A DNA stretch of 64,000 nt, from NCBI GenBank assembly GCA_038373865.1, contig JAXGGA010003942.1:30992-94991 (forward strand), written 5' to 3'. Under the pieces are notes generated by a model, which had not been told where the DNA came from, did no database searches, and worked only from the letters and a program-made list of their open reading frames with translations. Shown here one piece after another: positions 50,601 to 57,514 of the stretch (position 1 is the stretch's first letter; each line of letters begins with the position of its first letter). This DNA comes from Uloborus plumipes. Lineage: Eukaryota; Arthropoda; Arachnida; Araneae; Uloboridae. The translations under genes and the position numbers were made by a program.

Positions 50601-53600
50601 ACCAAAGCTTAAATTTCATCAGTCTTTGTTTTTTTTTTTTCTTTTTTTTTTGATAAAATGTTGTGATCACAGAAGACTTTCTCTTCTGCAATTTTTGTTC
50701 TATTTAAATAATACAAATAAAGCGGACTAATCGGACCAAAACGATAAAAAGCAAACTAATCAGTCCAAAACGATAAAGAAAGCGGACTTTGGCGGGAAAA
50801 GCGGAACATTTGGACAGGTGAATGAAAGAACTGTTGTTTTTTTTCAGTTTCATCATCTATAGGGTCATCCAGGGGGAAAAAGAATTTTCTTCCTACAGCC
50901 CTCGTACAGTATCGGTACTGAGCGACGATTTTGATGGTCGAAAGAAAAGTTCAAAGGATATTTTCCTTGGTCAGATTAAAACAAAAAAAAAAAAAGTGAC
51001 AAAATCAACATTTTTCCCAAAAAAGTGACTTTTGGCCTTCGAAAGTGACTTTTGGTGACAAATGAAAAAAAAAGTGACTTTTAGTGAAAAAAGTGACTTG
51101 GTGAGAGCCCTGGGTATTTCCACCAGCCAATCAACTGCGTTTTACAGCTCTGGCTAGAAAGGCTGGGATTAATCACAGCACTGTTTAGTTCTGAGCTCCT
51201 GTATTTTGTTTGGATTTTGCGGAACAGGGAAGTAATGAAATCGCTCGCTCTTTGACACTTGACTAGGACATGTTTGAGCATGAGCATCTTCAGGGCCTCC
51301 CTGATTTAATGAGTGTATTTCCAAAAGAAAACGAAAGCTATTCAATGTTGCATTTATGACAATTTTATGCAATCAAAGATTTTTTTTTTTTTAATCTCAA
51401 AAAAAAAAAAAAATAATAATAATAATAATAATAAAAAAAATAAATAAAAAAACTAAATCTAAAAATTTGAGATGTTGGTTTTTTTTTTTTTTTTTTGATT
51501 TATCGCTTTGTTTTTTTGTTTACACCCTGTAGCAAGTACACAGTGAAAAATAATAATTTCCTTCCTTCAGAGTTTATCATAATTGTTTTAAGCTGAAGTC
51601 TTTGCTTAAAAAAATGTCAGCAGTAAATCGGGCTTTGGAGGGCCCAGCATTTACTTAATTACTTCAAAAGAAAAAAAACAAAAAGTCGAGCTCCGGAATA
51701 TTTTGGGTTACCCGCAAACGAAGGGAAAACATTGCAATTTGTAAACTATGAAAATCAAGTGTTTCAGCTAAAGGTAGAAGTGCATCGAATCTTATAAAAT
51801 TTCCCTTTTCAATACATGAGTTCAATAAAAAAACTTTTTTTTCTGGCGATGCATCACGATGTAGAAATCCCAACATTGCCCAGACCTAGTATACCGTTAG
51901 GATGATTGCTGTATTATTCTGTGTGTTAACATATGTACATATATATAATTACTTTGATTAAAATACAGCAAAACTGAACAGAAGAAAGTATTTCAATTGT
52001 ATAGAGAATTACTTGATAAGGAAATCAGCTACAATTAATTTCTAGGAGCCTTGATATGATTTTTAAATAATAACAAGCACACCCACAACAACAACTAAAA
52101 CCTAATTTAACCGGATTAACTGGGGCCAAAGGCAATCAGAGAATCAAAAATCTGAATAAATTGGGTAATATGAATAATAAGCAAAAGGAATAGTATGCCA
52201 ACCTCATGCAGGAGGAGTTACTGGTCAAAATAAACGGTTAATCTACATATTTGTAGGTTTTTAAGGCTTCTCATCCATATTATCTAGTTTATCCAGATTT
52301 TTGATTCGTGGAATTGTCTTGGATTTTCAGTTTTGCTGATCATGTTTCTGAAGAAATTACATAAAATTGTTTATAAGACCTTAAAATTATAAAAATGTTT
52401 TTTTTTTTTTTTTAAGTAGTGTTTAAATGATACTTACGCAAATGTAATCATCAATAGATCAAAATAAAAGTACCATTCTGGCATTCTTGATGCCATAATT
52501 TTTAATTACTAGCTGTGTTAATATACAATTTCAATAAAAAGTCTTCCAATATGATTTGTATACAGAGGTCCGTTTTAAACGGAACCGTCTGTAAAACCAA
52601 AGCCAACACAATGAAAGTTCATATTAAAACAATTAAAACATTATGTAATATAACTTTCAAAATGCTTCAGGAACATAATTGGTTTCTTATGTTTGTCACA
52701 TGACAGGTTTAATTTTAGAATGAATGATGGTGGTAATCAATCATGAGTTGCAGGATTTTCATTTACTGGGAAAATGTATATACAGTAGACGTCAGCTGAT
52801 TGAATCAGTGGTTAATTGAATCAGGGCCGTATTTAAGGGGTGGGTTTTTAAGGTTCAACCCCTCTCCAAAATTTTTCAAAACTGTTCCAAAATATGCTTT
52901 TCAATGCACTTTTTTACTGAAAAATAATACTATTTTATTTTTAATTTTCTCATTTACTATTTAATTTCTTCTAAAAAATGAAATATTATTATTGAATGAT
53001 AGTTCCAATTTTTTGATTTATCTGCAGTATTTATCTTTATTGTAGTTTTTGCAAACATTTCATATCCAACAATACACATTTTTAACTGGGTCGAAGATGC
53101 TTTCGTACACATCATAATTTTTTTCTTCATTAGAAAGATATGTTATTTTATTTTTCATGTTAATGCCCCTTAATTAACTACTGTAACAAAATGCAATAGA
53201 ATATAGAACATGAAATCAAAATTATTTTTATCATATAGATTTCGGGAGAAATGTGTCTAAAACCCTCCTTAAAACAACAGTCTGGTTTCGGCCCCGAAAT
53301 GAATCACCCACTTTAATAAATCAAATCCTCAAAAACAGAACATAATCGAGCTTTGAGGAATGAGTTGCTTTATTGAATCAAAACTGTTTATAACAAAAGT
53401 GATTCACTTAAGAGGTACTGTATATAAATACTAAAAGTTTCCAAAGATAGTAGTAGTTTCAGAGTGGAATGGTGCACCATCAATAAGACTGCACAAATGA
53501 TAAATGAAAAGCATTCATTCTATACTGCTTTGTTGAATCTCTGGCTTAGAATACTTTCAAGGAAGGGACCTAAAAACTTATAATCCTGTCACCCTATTCA

Positions 53601-56600
53601 GAGTTCCAACTTTTTCCACAAATTTTGTAACATTACGGAAATTAAAGTTGTAGGATTCATTTTGGGACTCAAAAATTGAATTTAGACAGCTGCATTAACA
53701 AATTTGACTACAACAGTGTTAGGTTGGCTAAAATTGTTTCAATAATCCAACGCTTTGAAATTTTTTTAATAAAAGTCTCCCCCTCCCCCTTGTCTCCCAA
53801 GAAGTTAATTAGGACTACATTATTAAATAAAACACTTAAGAGAGAAGTTAAAATATAATATTCCTTTAAACACCTTAAAGAATAGTTATTAATAACAAAA
53901 AAACATTCAAATCACAAAATATATTCTGAATTGAAAAAACGAAAACTGCTTCTGATTAATATTAAATGAATAGTTTCCCCATCCATATTCAACAGGAATG
54001 TTTTATCACCGAAAACTATTTACTCAACATCTGTGACACAATTGCAATGCTCCTGAAACACTAACCACCGCAAATAAATTCCAACTACATGCCAAAGATA
54101 ATATTTAGCTCTTTAGACAATAACAATATGATTTTCAATCAACTAAAATCAAAATACAAATTACTCCCAAGAAGATTGAAAATAAAAATTACTTTAAAAT
54201 GTTTCAATAAACAAAAATTGCTTACTTCTGATTCCACTATCTGAGACTAGAATAAGGTCATACTTGGCTGCTTCATAACCTGGATTCATGTTATTTATTT
54301 TTGGATTAACACCAACTTTAGGAGCTCCTAAAAATACAAGAAAATATTATTCCCTTTAATTCAAATTCATTAGTTTTAAAATGATATTTAGTCAATTCCT
54401 TTTTACTAATCACAAGTCTAACTATATTCATTAAGAACTTTTAGATAGTTCAAATAATTTAAAACCTATAGAAAGAAAAAGCTAAAATAGAGAAAGTAAA
54501 TAAAAATAAACAAGATTAAAGATACACTAGAATTTGAGAGCTTAAAAAAGAACTAAATGATTCATGCACACATAAGGAATAAGGATACTAAAAGGTCAAA
54601 TCAAATATTTTTAACAGCAGCCAATAAGTTCAGAATAAGTTTATAAGTAAAAACTAGGGTTGTTCATTTAAAAGAACAATGGTAAAATCGTGAAAAATTG
54701 GTTAAAAATTGCAAAAATGGCAAAAAACGGAAAGCTCACGGATTTAAAAAATTACAAAAGTATGTGATATACTTTTGTACATTAACCAATTGAGACTAAA
54801 ATTATAACATACAGACTTATTTATGTTGTACATCAATATTCATTCGATAATAAAAACAATTTAAAATACTGCTCGAACAAAACTTGTTAAAAAAAACAGA
54901 TAGTGTACAACATAAAATGTGTTTGACATAGGGACATCAATTGAACATGAATCAGTTAGAACTATTTTGTGCATAATTTTCATCAACTAAGATTTTAATT
55001 TAAACTTTACTATTTTTTTTTTCTTTTGCCATATTTCCACTTCCTATTAATCAGTTTTTCTTTAAAAATTTATACTGTTCTGAGAGTACAGCGGAACTGA
55101 TTTACTGTTTGTAAAACGTTCTGAACTGTAAAAAATTAGCTCAAACATTATAATCCTATTTAGTTATAACTTGTTCAACTGTTTGAAATTTAAGTTGAGG
55201 TCAGGGAGTTATTTTAACGTTATGAACTCTCCACTTTCTTAAGTTCTGTATATAAAGCGTTAATTTAAAAAAACATTTTACTATTTACACTTAGATTACA
55301 GTTTGAAAAACGCACTGAGTCTTGAATAATATAAATTTATAAACATTATTATTAAGCTACTAGCCGGGTACCCGGCCCTGCCCGGGTTTCGGCCGGGTAT
55401 GGTGTTTTAGTGACACTCTTTCATGAATTTTTCAACATTAAAGTGCATATCTATACACACAATGGCTACTTCTGTAAACAATGGCAATTTTTTCTGACTG
55501 GACAAACTAAAAAACTGTATTACACACAATAAATACAAATGCAAGCTACAAATAATGTTTACGTAAATCGGAAATGTTATAAGCTTGGTACAGGGTGCAG
55601 CAGAGAAACTTGCAGACTTGAAAAGTCAACTAAGAGAAAAGTACATCATGTATCAGTTTACTACTTTTTATAAGATATGGTACCCATTCTGAATTTTTAT
55701 ATTAGTTAGATTTAAAAACTACATCGGGAAGAATGATGGCCCCTGTTAATGATGCACTCATGTACCCTAGATTTGTTGCACTCTTTCGAGCATATCGACT
55801 GATGGAATGTTGGTGATAGCAAGCCGGATGTTGTTCTCCAGGCGTTGCAGGGTCCGGGGCTTGTCGTTGTAAACGATCGATTTGAGATACCCCCATAAAA
55901 ATAGTCACAGAGTGTCAAATCGGAAGAGCGGGCCGGCCACGGTACGTCACCTTTCAAGGAGACGTTATCACTCAACTGGTGAACCACAGCAAGTTTGTAG
56001 GGATGAAACTGGAGTTCGTTGTGAAGAATTCGTCTCAGTGTCCAATCAAAAATCCCCAAAGCAGCAGCGTGTTTACGCGCCGAACGCCTGGGAGAGCGCA
56101 AAAACGACTCCCTCACTTTTTCGACGTTTTCTAGGGTTCTGGAAATCCGTTGACCTCCTGGGCCTCTGTTTGCCACACTCTCACTTTCCCTGAATGTTTT
56201 CACCCACAAAACAGTCGATTCCCAGCCAGGAATGGGAACAACGGGCTGAATTTTGAACCGAGTTCGGAAGGCACGTTGAGTGGCGACCACCGAAAGATTA
56301 TTTGAAAAGTAAGATTCGGCGGCGAACGCTCGTTGCTCCTTTGTCCAACGCATGGCGACAACTAAACTATGAGATAACAAAACTTCAGGACCCTCTCTTT
56401 AAAATGAGACTCTTCCACTCCTTTCTGACCACTCCTTTCTAATTAGCATCCAATTAAAATCAGCAAGTTTCTCTGTCGCACCCTGTAAAATCAATCGCAC
56501 TGGAGTCAAGTATTTCCAAACATTACACGTAAAATAAGTCCCATCATTAGTTTATATCCTCGTGACTACATTGGTGAAAACATCTTACGTACCTAACTTA

Positions 56601-57364
56601 GAAATTTTTTGACTATAAACATTTTCTGTTCTCTAACTGTTGCCAAAATCAATTATCTTTTTATTTAGTTCCGTTAGCGATTGTTGGCACAGATGAATCT
56701 AAAAATCCTAAGAAAGCAATAAATTTCATATTTACCCCAGAGAAGCCTTGGTTCACATTTTCATTATGATCACTATTAATATTGCTGTTGCCAGGCAACA
56801 GCAACAATGGACTGAAAATGTAATCATTTAATGGGGAAACTATATGAAATTTACTATTTTCCATAATAACTTTTTTAAGCTAAGCTTTTTAGAAATAAAT
56901 TATAGCTTATCCTGCTCCCAGTTACTGCAGCTATCTACCGTAAAAAAATGGTTAAAATCGGTCCAGTAGTTTGGAAGATTACCCCGGACATACGGATACA
57001 AAAGTAGTCTTTTATGTATATAGATTAGAGATAAAACTAATAAAAATCAACTGTCAAAGCTTATAAACTTTAAAACAAAAAAAACATATTGAGGGTATTC
57101 ATAATCGTATGGTACTAATAAGAAAGAAAACTATTATATTATATAGTATTTGCATTACATTTATTTGAGTTAAACATTCTTAACTTTCAATAATTAGAAA
57201 TAGTTTACAACTTACACGGATCCAATATATTGCATACATTAATTTATAAATAATTACTTACCAATAAATATACTAGCATCAATTTCTGGATGTTTTTCGA
57301 TTAACTTTTTGACAAGCATAATGGAAGGATCACTTTCATCTTCAATACAAAACAATAATTCATA
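32476..57364 (-). CDS. UGCG: Ceramide glucosyltransferase (glucosylceramide synthase), 5' end missing
   Basis: Spliced minus-strand gene: 57364-57262, 54327-54226, 47104-46992, 45953-45775, 38027-37941, 34354-34165, 32649-32476. The 948 coding bases give 315 residues and a stop, and all six junctions are GT-AG and in phase. The enzyme (GT21 family) transfers glucose from UDP-glucose to ceramide on the cytosolic Golgi face, the first step of glycosphingolipid synthesis. Catalytic features by residue of this fragment: D12 (ESDP), D64 (SDSG), H113 (GTSH), C127 (GINCPTG), D156 (AEDF), and R192-x-x-R195-W196. Each sits exactly 80 below its human counterpart (D92, D144, H193, C207, D236, R272/R275/W276). 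The C-terminal third is hydrophobic and membrane-associated (about residues 210-255 and 270-290). About 80 N-terminal residues, including the first membrane anchor, are not found between 57365 and 64000. The introns are large and full of transposons. Confidence 0.95.
33072..33118 (-). ncRNA. Hammerhead ribozyme fold, left arm copy
   Basis: Minus-strand copy of the 47-nt motif described at 33628-33674: stem I TTGGCA/TGCCAA, core CTGAAGA, core GAAA, minimal stem III AC-AT-GT with U at the cleavage position. Stem II has one more mismatch here (AGGAAGC for AGGAGGC). It is on the same strand as the GIY-YIG frame. Confidence 0.6.
33185..33634 (-). pseudogene. GIY-YIG endonuclease domain of Penelope-like element (fragment)
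   Basis: The 149-codon frame contains [19 protein letters not shown], the GIY...YVG nuclease core with the paired cysteines (CEC) seen in Penelope elements. The catalytic arginine-helix follows (RLKEHE), then [10 protein letters not shown], which matches the conserved H...GH...F region, and a glutamate further on ([10 protein letters not shown]). In an intact element this domain nicks target DNA for reverse transcription. The upstream reverse transcriptase is absent, and the first residues of the open frame come from the inverted arm, not from a natural start. It is therefore a fragment, although the nuclease core itself is uninterrupted. Confidence 0.8.
33628..33674 (+). ncRNA. Hammerhead ribozyme fold with consensus core, right arm copy
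   Basis: Plus strand. Stem I is TTGGCA (33628-33633) with TGCCAA (33669-33674). Core box CTGAAGA (33634-33640) fits CUGANGA. Stem II is AGG-(A bulge)-GGC, loop TCTAT, GCC-TTT. Core GAAA (33659-33662) leads into a two-base-pair stem III (AC-AT-GT), and U33668 is in the cleavage position. This minimal type I layout with a tiny stem III is the one reported for hammerheads in Penelope-like elements. Activity is not proven: stem II is held partly by G-U pairs. Confidence 0.65.
34165..34354 (-). CDS. UGCG: UGCG exon encoding the RxxRW tryptophan and first C-terminal membrane segments
   Basis: Acceptor CTATTTTAG; the first base completes R195. The frame then reads [20 protein letters not shown], followed by strongly hydrophobic segments ([35 protein letters not shown]) and ends VIQ at donor GTAATT. 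It matches the family's RWTKLR...EP.SEC...CLAWF.FD region. Confidence 0.95.
34360..37130. other. UGCG intron, AT-rich
   Basis: No exon or intact element identified. A pogo-like end, TACAGTAGACCCTCATTATA, occurs near 36207-36226 without a visible partner. Short open frames are low-complexity or antisense to nothing recognisable. Confidence 0.4.
37138..37728. mobile_element. MITE with CAGG-type ends and 5-bp duplication
   Basis: The left end CAGGGTTGCCGCTC faces the right end GCGTGGCAAGCCTG. The flanks TGATT (37133-37137) and TGATT (37729-37733) match. Both subterminal regions are full of TTCCCTG words (for example TTTTCCCTGC, TTCCCTGTATCTTCCCTG). It lies in a UGCG intron. Confidence 0.6.
37941..38027 (-). 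CDS. UGCG: UGCG exon (GW...QNSG segment)
   Basis: Acceptor TTTTTACTTGCAG; the first base completes the arginine after TD. It codes [20 protein letters not shown] and on to NFNGRIS plus two bases, then donor GTATGT. It includes R192 of the RxxRW motif and the family's AxQNSG stretch. Confidence 0.93.
38030..39545. other. UGCG intron, AT-rich, no element defined
   Basis: Contains a T-homopolymer of about 20 (39344-39363) and short spurious frames. No repeat termini or RNA gene seen. Confidence 0.4.
40275..41226. mobile_element. TA-flanked MITE (CGCTTTTA family), interrupted copy
   Basis: TA-CGCTTTTACATT on the left and TTAATAAAAGCG-TA on the right match the ends of 5353-5551. The right part (41118-41226) is collinear with that solo copy. 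Most of the left interior has been replaced by Helitron sequence. Confidence 0.6.
40555..41111 (-). mobile_element. Helitron 5' portion, minus strand
   Basis: On the minus strand it begins A/TCTTTACTAATATATAAAGC, then GTAGAGTTTGTTTGTTTG, then GAACGCGCTAATATCAGGAA: the typical animal Helitron start with its GTTT microsatellite. The 3' end is not recognisable; the left boundary given is only where similarity in style fades. Confidence 0.6.
41756..45513 (-). mobile_element. hAT-like transposon with 6-bp duplication, copy 1 (carries transposase remnant)
   Basis: Ends CAGGGCTCCCACCAAG and CTTGGTGAGATCCCTG. The flanks CAAATG (41750-41755, 45514-45519) form a 6-bp duplication. Both subterminal zones are arrays of AAAAAAGTGAC words. 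The ends and much of the interior match copy 2 (47872-51112). A broken transposase gene lies on the minus strand. Confidence 0.8.
43430..45262 (-). pseudogene. hAT-like transposase pseudogene
   Basis: Reading from 45262 down: an acidic start [10 protein letters not shown], then [19 protein letters not shown] (the CDGPNVN motif of hAT-related transposases), [31 protein letters not shown] and [15 protein letters not shown]. Next comes [11 protein letters not shown], matching the C-terminal dimerisation region (S.G...ERGFS). Last are [20 protein letters not shown] and a lysine/glutamate coiled-coil tail. The homologous blocks fall in different frames, with stops (for example after ERGFSRSH), so several frameshifts have accumulated. 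No N-terminal zinc finger is seen. It belongs to the element at 41756-45513. Confidence 0.7.
45775..45953 (-). CDS. UGCG: UGCG exon with H113, C127 and the ED motif
   Basis: Acceptor CATTCCAG then GTG (V107). It codes [20 protein letters not shown], then [34 protein letters not shown] and two bases of R, then donor GTAGGT. It carries the histidine and cysteine known from the rat/human enzyme to lie in the UDP-glucose/inhibitor region, and the third catalytic aspartate. Confidence 0.96.
46992..47104 (-). CDS. UGCG: UGCG exon ([12 protein letters not shown])
   Basis: Acceptor CCTTTTGTAG; two bases complete M69. It codes [20 protein letters not shown] then [17 protein letters not shown], ending at donor GTAGAG. 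It matches the family's DTLTDMV.QMTEKVGLVH.LP..ADR.GFAA..E. Confidence 0.95.
48165..48322. repeat. 69-bp near-perfect hairpin with 20-base loop
   Basis: The arm 48165-48233 is complementary to 48254-48322 with about two mismatches. The inner stem is GTCCGCAAACCATGGTGCGGC. Copy 1 of the host transposon lacks it, so it arrived with the inserted sequence that also carries the hammerhead fold next to it (48351-48431). Confidence 0.8.
48351..48431 (+). ncRNA. Degenerate hammerhead ribozyme fold (G8 changed)
   Basis: Outer stem I: CAGCTCGATCA (48351-48361) with TGATCGAGCTG (48421-48431). Inner stem I: CCTAA (48371-48375) with TTAGG (48410-48414). The core is CTGAGAA where CTGANGA is required, so the G8 position is A. 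Stem II: GTCC-ATAATAA-GGAC. Core GAAA, stem III ACT-GC-AGT, then C48409 in the cleavage position. All helices are Watson-Crick, so the fold is convincing, but loss of the catalytic G8 predicts no self-cleavage. Confidence 0.55.
48845..48990. repeat. hAT-like end fragment (TAGTTGTAG-rich)
   Basis: Repeats of AGTAGTTGTAGTTG and its complement lead to TTTTTCCTACCACTG at 48975-48989, a typical CAGTGGTAGG hAT terminus read on the other strand. The partner end is not found. Confidence 0.4.
48999..50089. mobile_element. pogo/Tigger-like element, nested
   Basis: TA-CAGTCGACGCTCGTTATAAC on the left and GTCGTTATATCGAGCGTCGACTG-TA on the right. The ends are near-perfect complements with TA duplication. 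Its own sequence is only about 130 bp; the rest is the insertion at 49056-50012. Confidence 0.8.
49056..50012. mobile_element. MITE with CAGGGT ends and 6-bp duplication, innermost of the nest
   Basis: Left end CAGGGTATCCGCTCAACCTG; right end TATGCGCGGACACCCTG. The flanks TACCTC at 49050-49055 and 50013-50018 are identical. Subterminal words CCATGACTTTCCCTGACTTT recur at both ends. No coding frame is credible; the longer open frames here overlap on both strands and include homopolymers. Confidence 0.75.
52783..53420. mobile_element. pogo-like MITE split by a hAT MITE
   Basis: TA-CAGTAGACGTCAGCTGATTG on the left; GATTCACTTAAGAGGTACTG-TA on the right. The element's own sequence surrounds the insertion at 52822-53296. 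Confidence 0.6.
52822..53296. mobile_element. hAT MITE, CAGGGCCGTATTTAAGG family, copy 2
   Basis: Starts CAGGGCCGTATTTAAGGGGT and ends TTTCGGCCCCG. The flanks AATTGAAT and AAATGAAT match 7 of 8. The interior is collinear with 19341-19828. Confidence 0.8.
53430..54220. other. UGCG intron, no element identified
   Basis: AT-rich DNA without terminal repeats or exon signals. A 60-residue open frame at 53676-53858 has no recognisable features. Confidence 0.35.
54226..54327 (-). CDS. UGCG: UGCG exon with the SDSG motif
   Basis: Acceptor TTGTATTTTTAG; two bases complete G35. It codes [20 protein letters not shown] then [13 protein letters not shown] plus one base, ending at donor GTAAGC. It matches the family's KVGINPKINNLMPGYE.AKYDLI...DSGI, and D64 is the second catalytic aspartate. 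Confidence 0.96.
55591..56485 (-). mobile_element. Internally deleted Tc1/mariner-like element (DUF4817 type)
   Basis: TA-CAGGGTGCAGCAGAGAAACT on the left and AGTTTCTCTGTCGCACCCTG-TA on the right give good inverted repeats with TA duplication. A transposase fragment lies on the minus strand inside. Confidence 0.85.
55712..56380 (-). pseudogene. Mariner-like transposase with DUF4817-type N-terminus, internally deleted
   Basis: The natural start is probably the methionine of [16 protein letters not shown] (about 56353). Residues typical of this arthropod family follow: [17 protein letters not shown] (helix-turn-helix), [55 protein letters not shown]. The sequence then jumps from the QLSD region directly to [16 protein letters not shown], which holds the third catalytic aspartate. 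The part carrying the first two catalytic aspartates, roughly 90 residues, is missing, so the enzyme cannot be active. The frame after NRSF diverges from the family. Confidence 0.75.
57262..57364 (-). CDS. UGCG: First UGCG exon in this window
   Basis: Acceptor TTAATTTTTAG precedes TAT (Y1). It codes [20 protein letters not shown] then [14 protein letters not shown] plus one base, ending at donor GTAAGT. It corresponds to the human YEVLLCVQDHDDPAIDV region, and D12 aligns with catalytic D92. An earlier exon must exist upstream, because the frame starts mid-protein at an acceptor. Confidence 0.95.
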
Positions 57365-57514
57365 CTAAAAATTAAAAAAAAAGTTTTGCAAATTAATTTT
57401 AAGCAACATCAAAACTGATACAGCAATTCAAGTACATTGAGTTAAAGTTTCCAGTTTCAAAATAATTTTAGACAGTTATGAGGAAAATATGGAAAGTTTA
57501 GTAGTTCACTAATA

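Larger units (their letters stand above)
47872..51112. mobile_element. hAT-like transposon with 6-bp duplication, copy 2
   Basis: Ends CAGGGCTCCCACCAAG and CTTGGTGAGAGCCCTG, flanked by GGTATT (47866-47871, 51113-51118). AAAAAAGTGAC words fill both ends. It matches copy 1 over 47872-48163 and about 50095-51112. The middle, including all of the transposase, is deleted or replaced by other insertions. Confidence 0.8.
47259..51888. mobile_element. hAT-type element hosting three further insertions
   Basis: Left end TAGAGCTGGGCGATGCATCA; right end GATGCATCACGATG...GCCCAGACCTA, an imperfect inverted repeat. The flanks GTACACCA and GTATACCG differ at two of 8 positions, consistent with an old hAT duplication. 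The element's own sequence is 47259-47871 and 51113-51888. It lies in the UGCG intron upstream (in gene order) of the 46992-47104 exon. Confidence 0.55.
55359..57031 (-). mobile_element. Helitron, minus strand, split by a mariner element
   Basis: Minus-strand 5' end A/TCTCTAATCTATATACATAA at 57031; 3' end CCCGGGCAGGGCCGGGTACCCGGCTAGT, a strong hairpin and CTAGT terminus, at 55359. No Rep/helicase frame. It encloses the element at 55591-56485. Confidence 0.7.
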
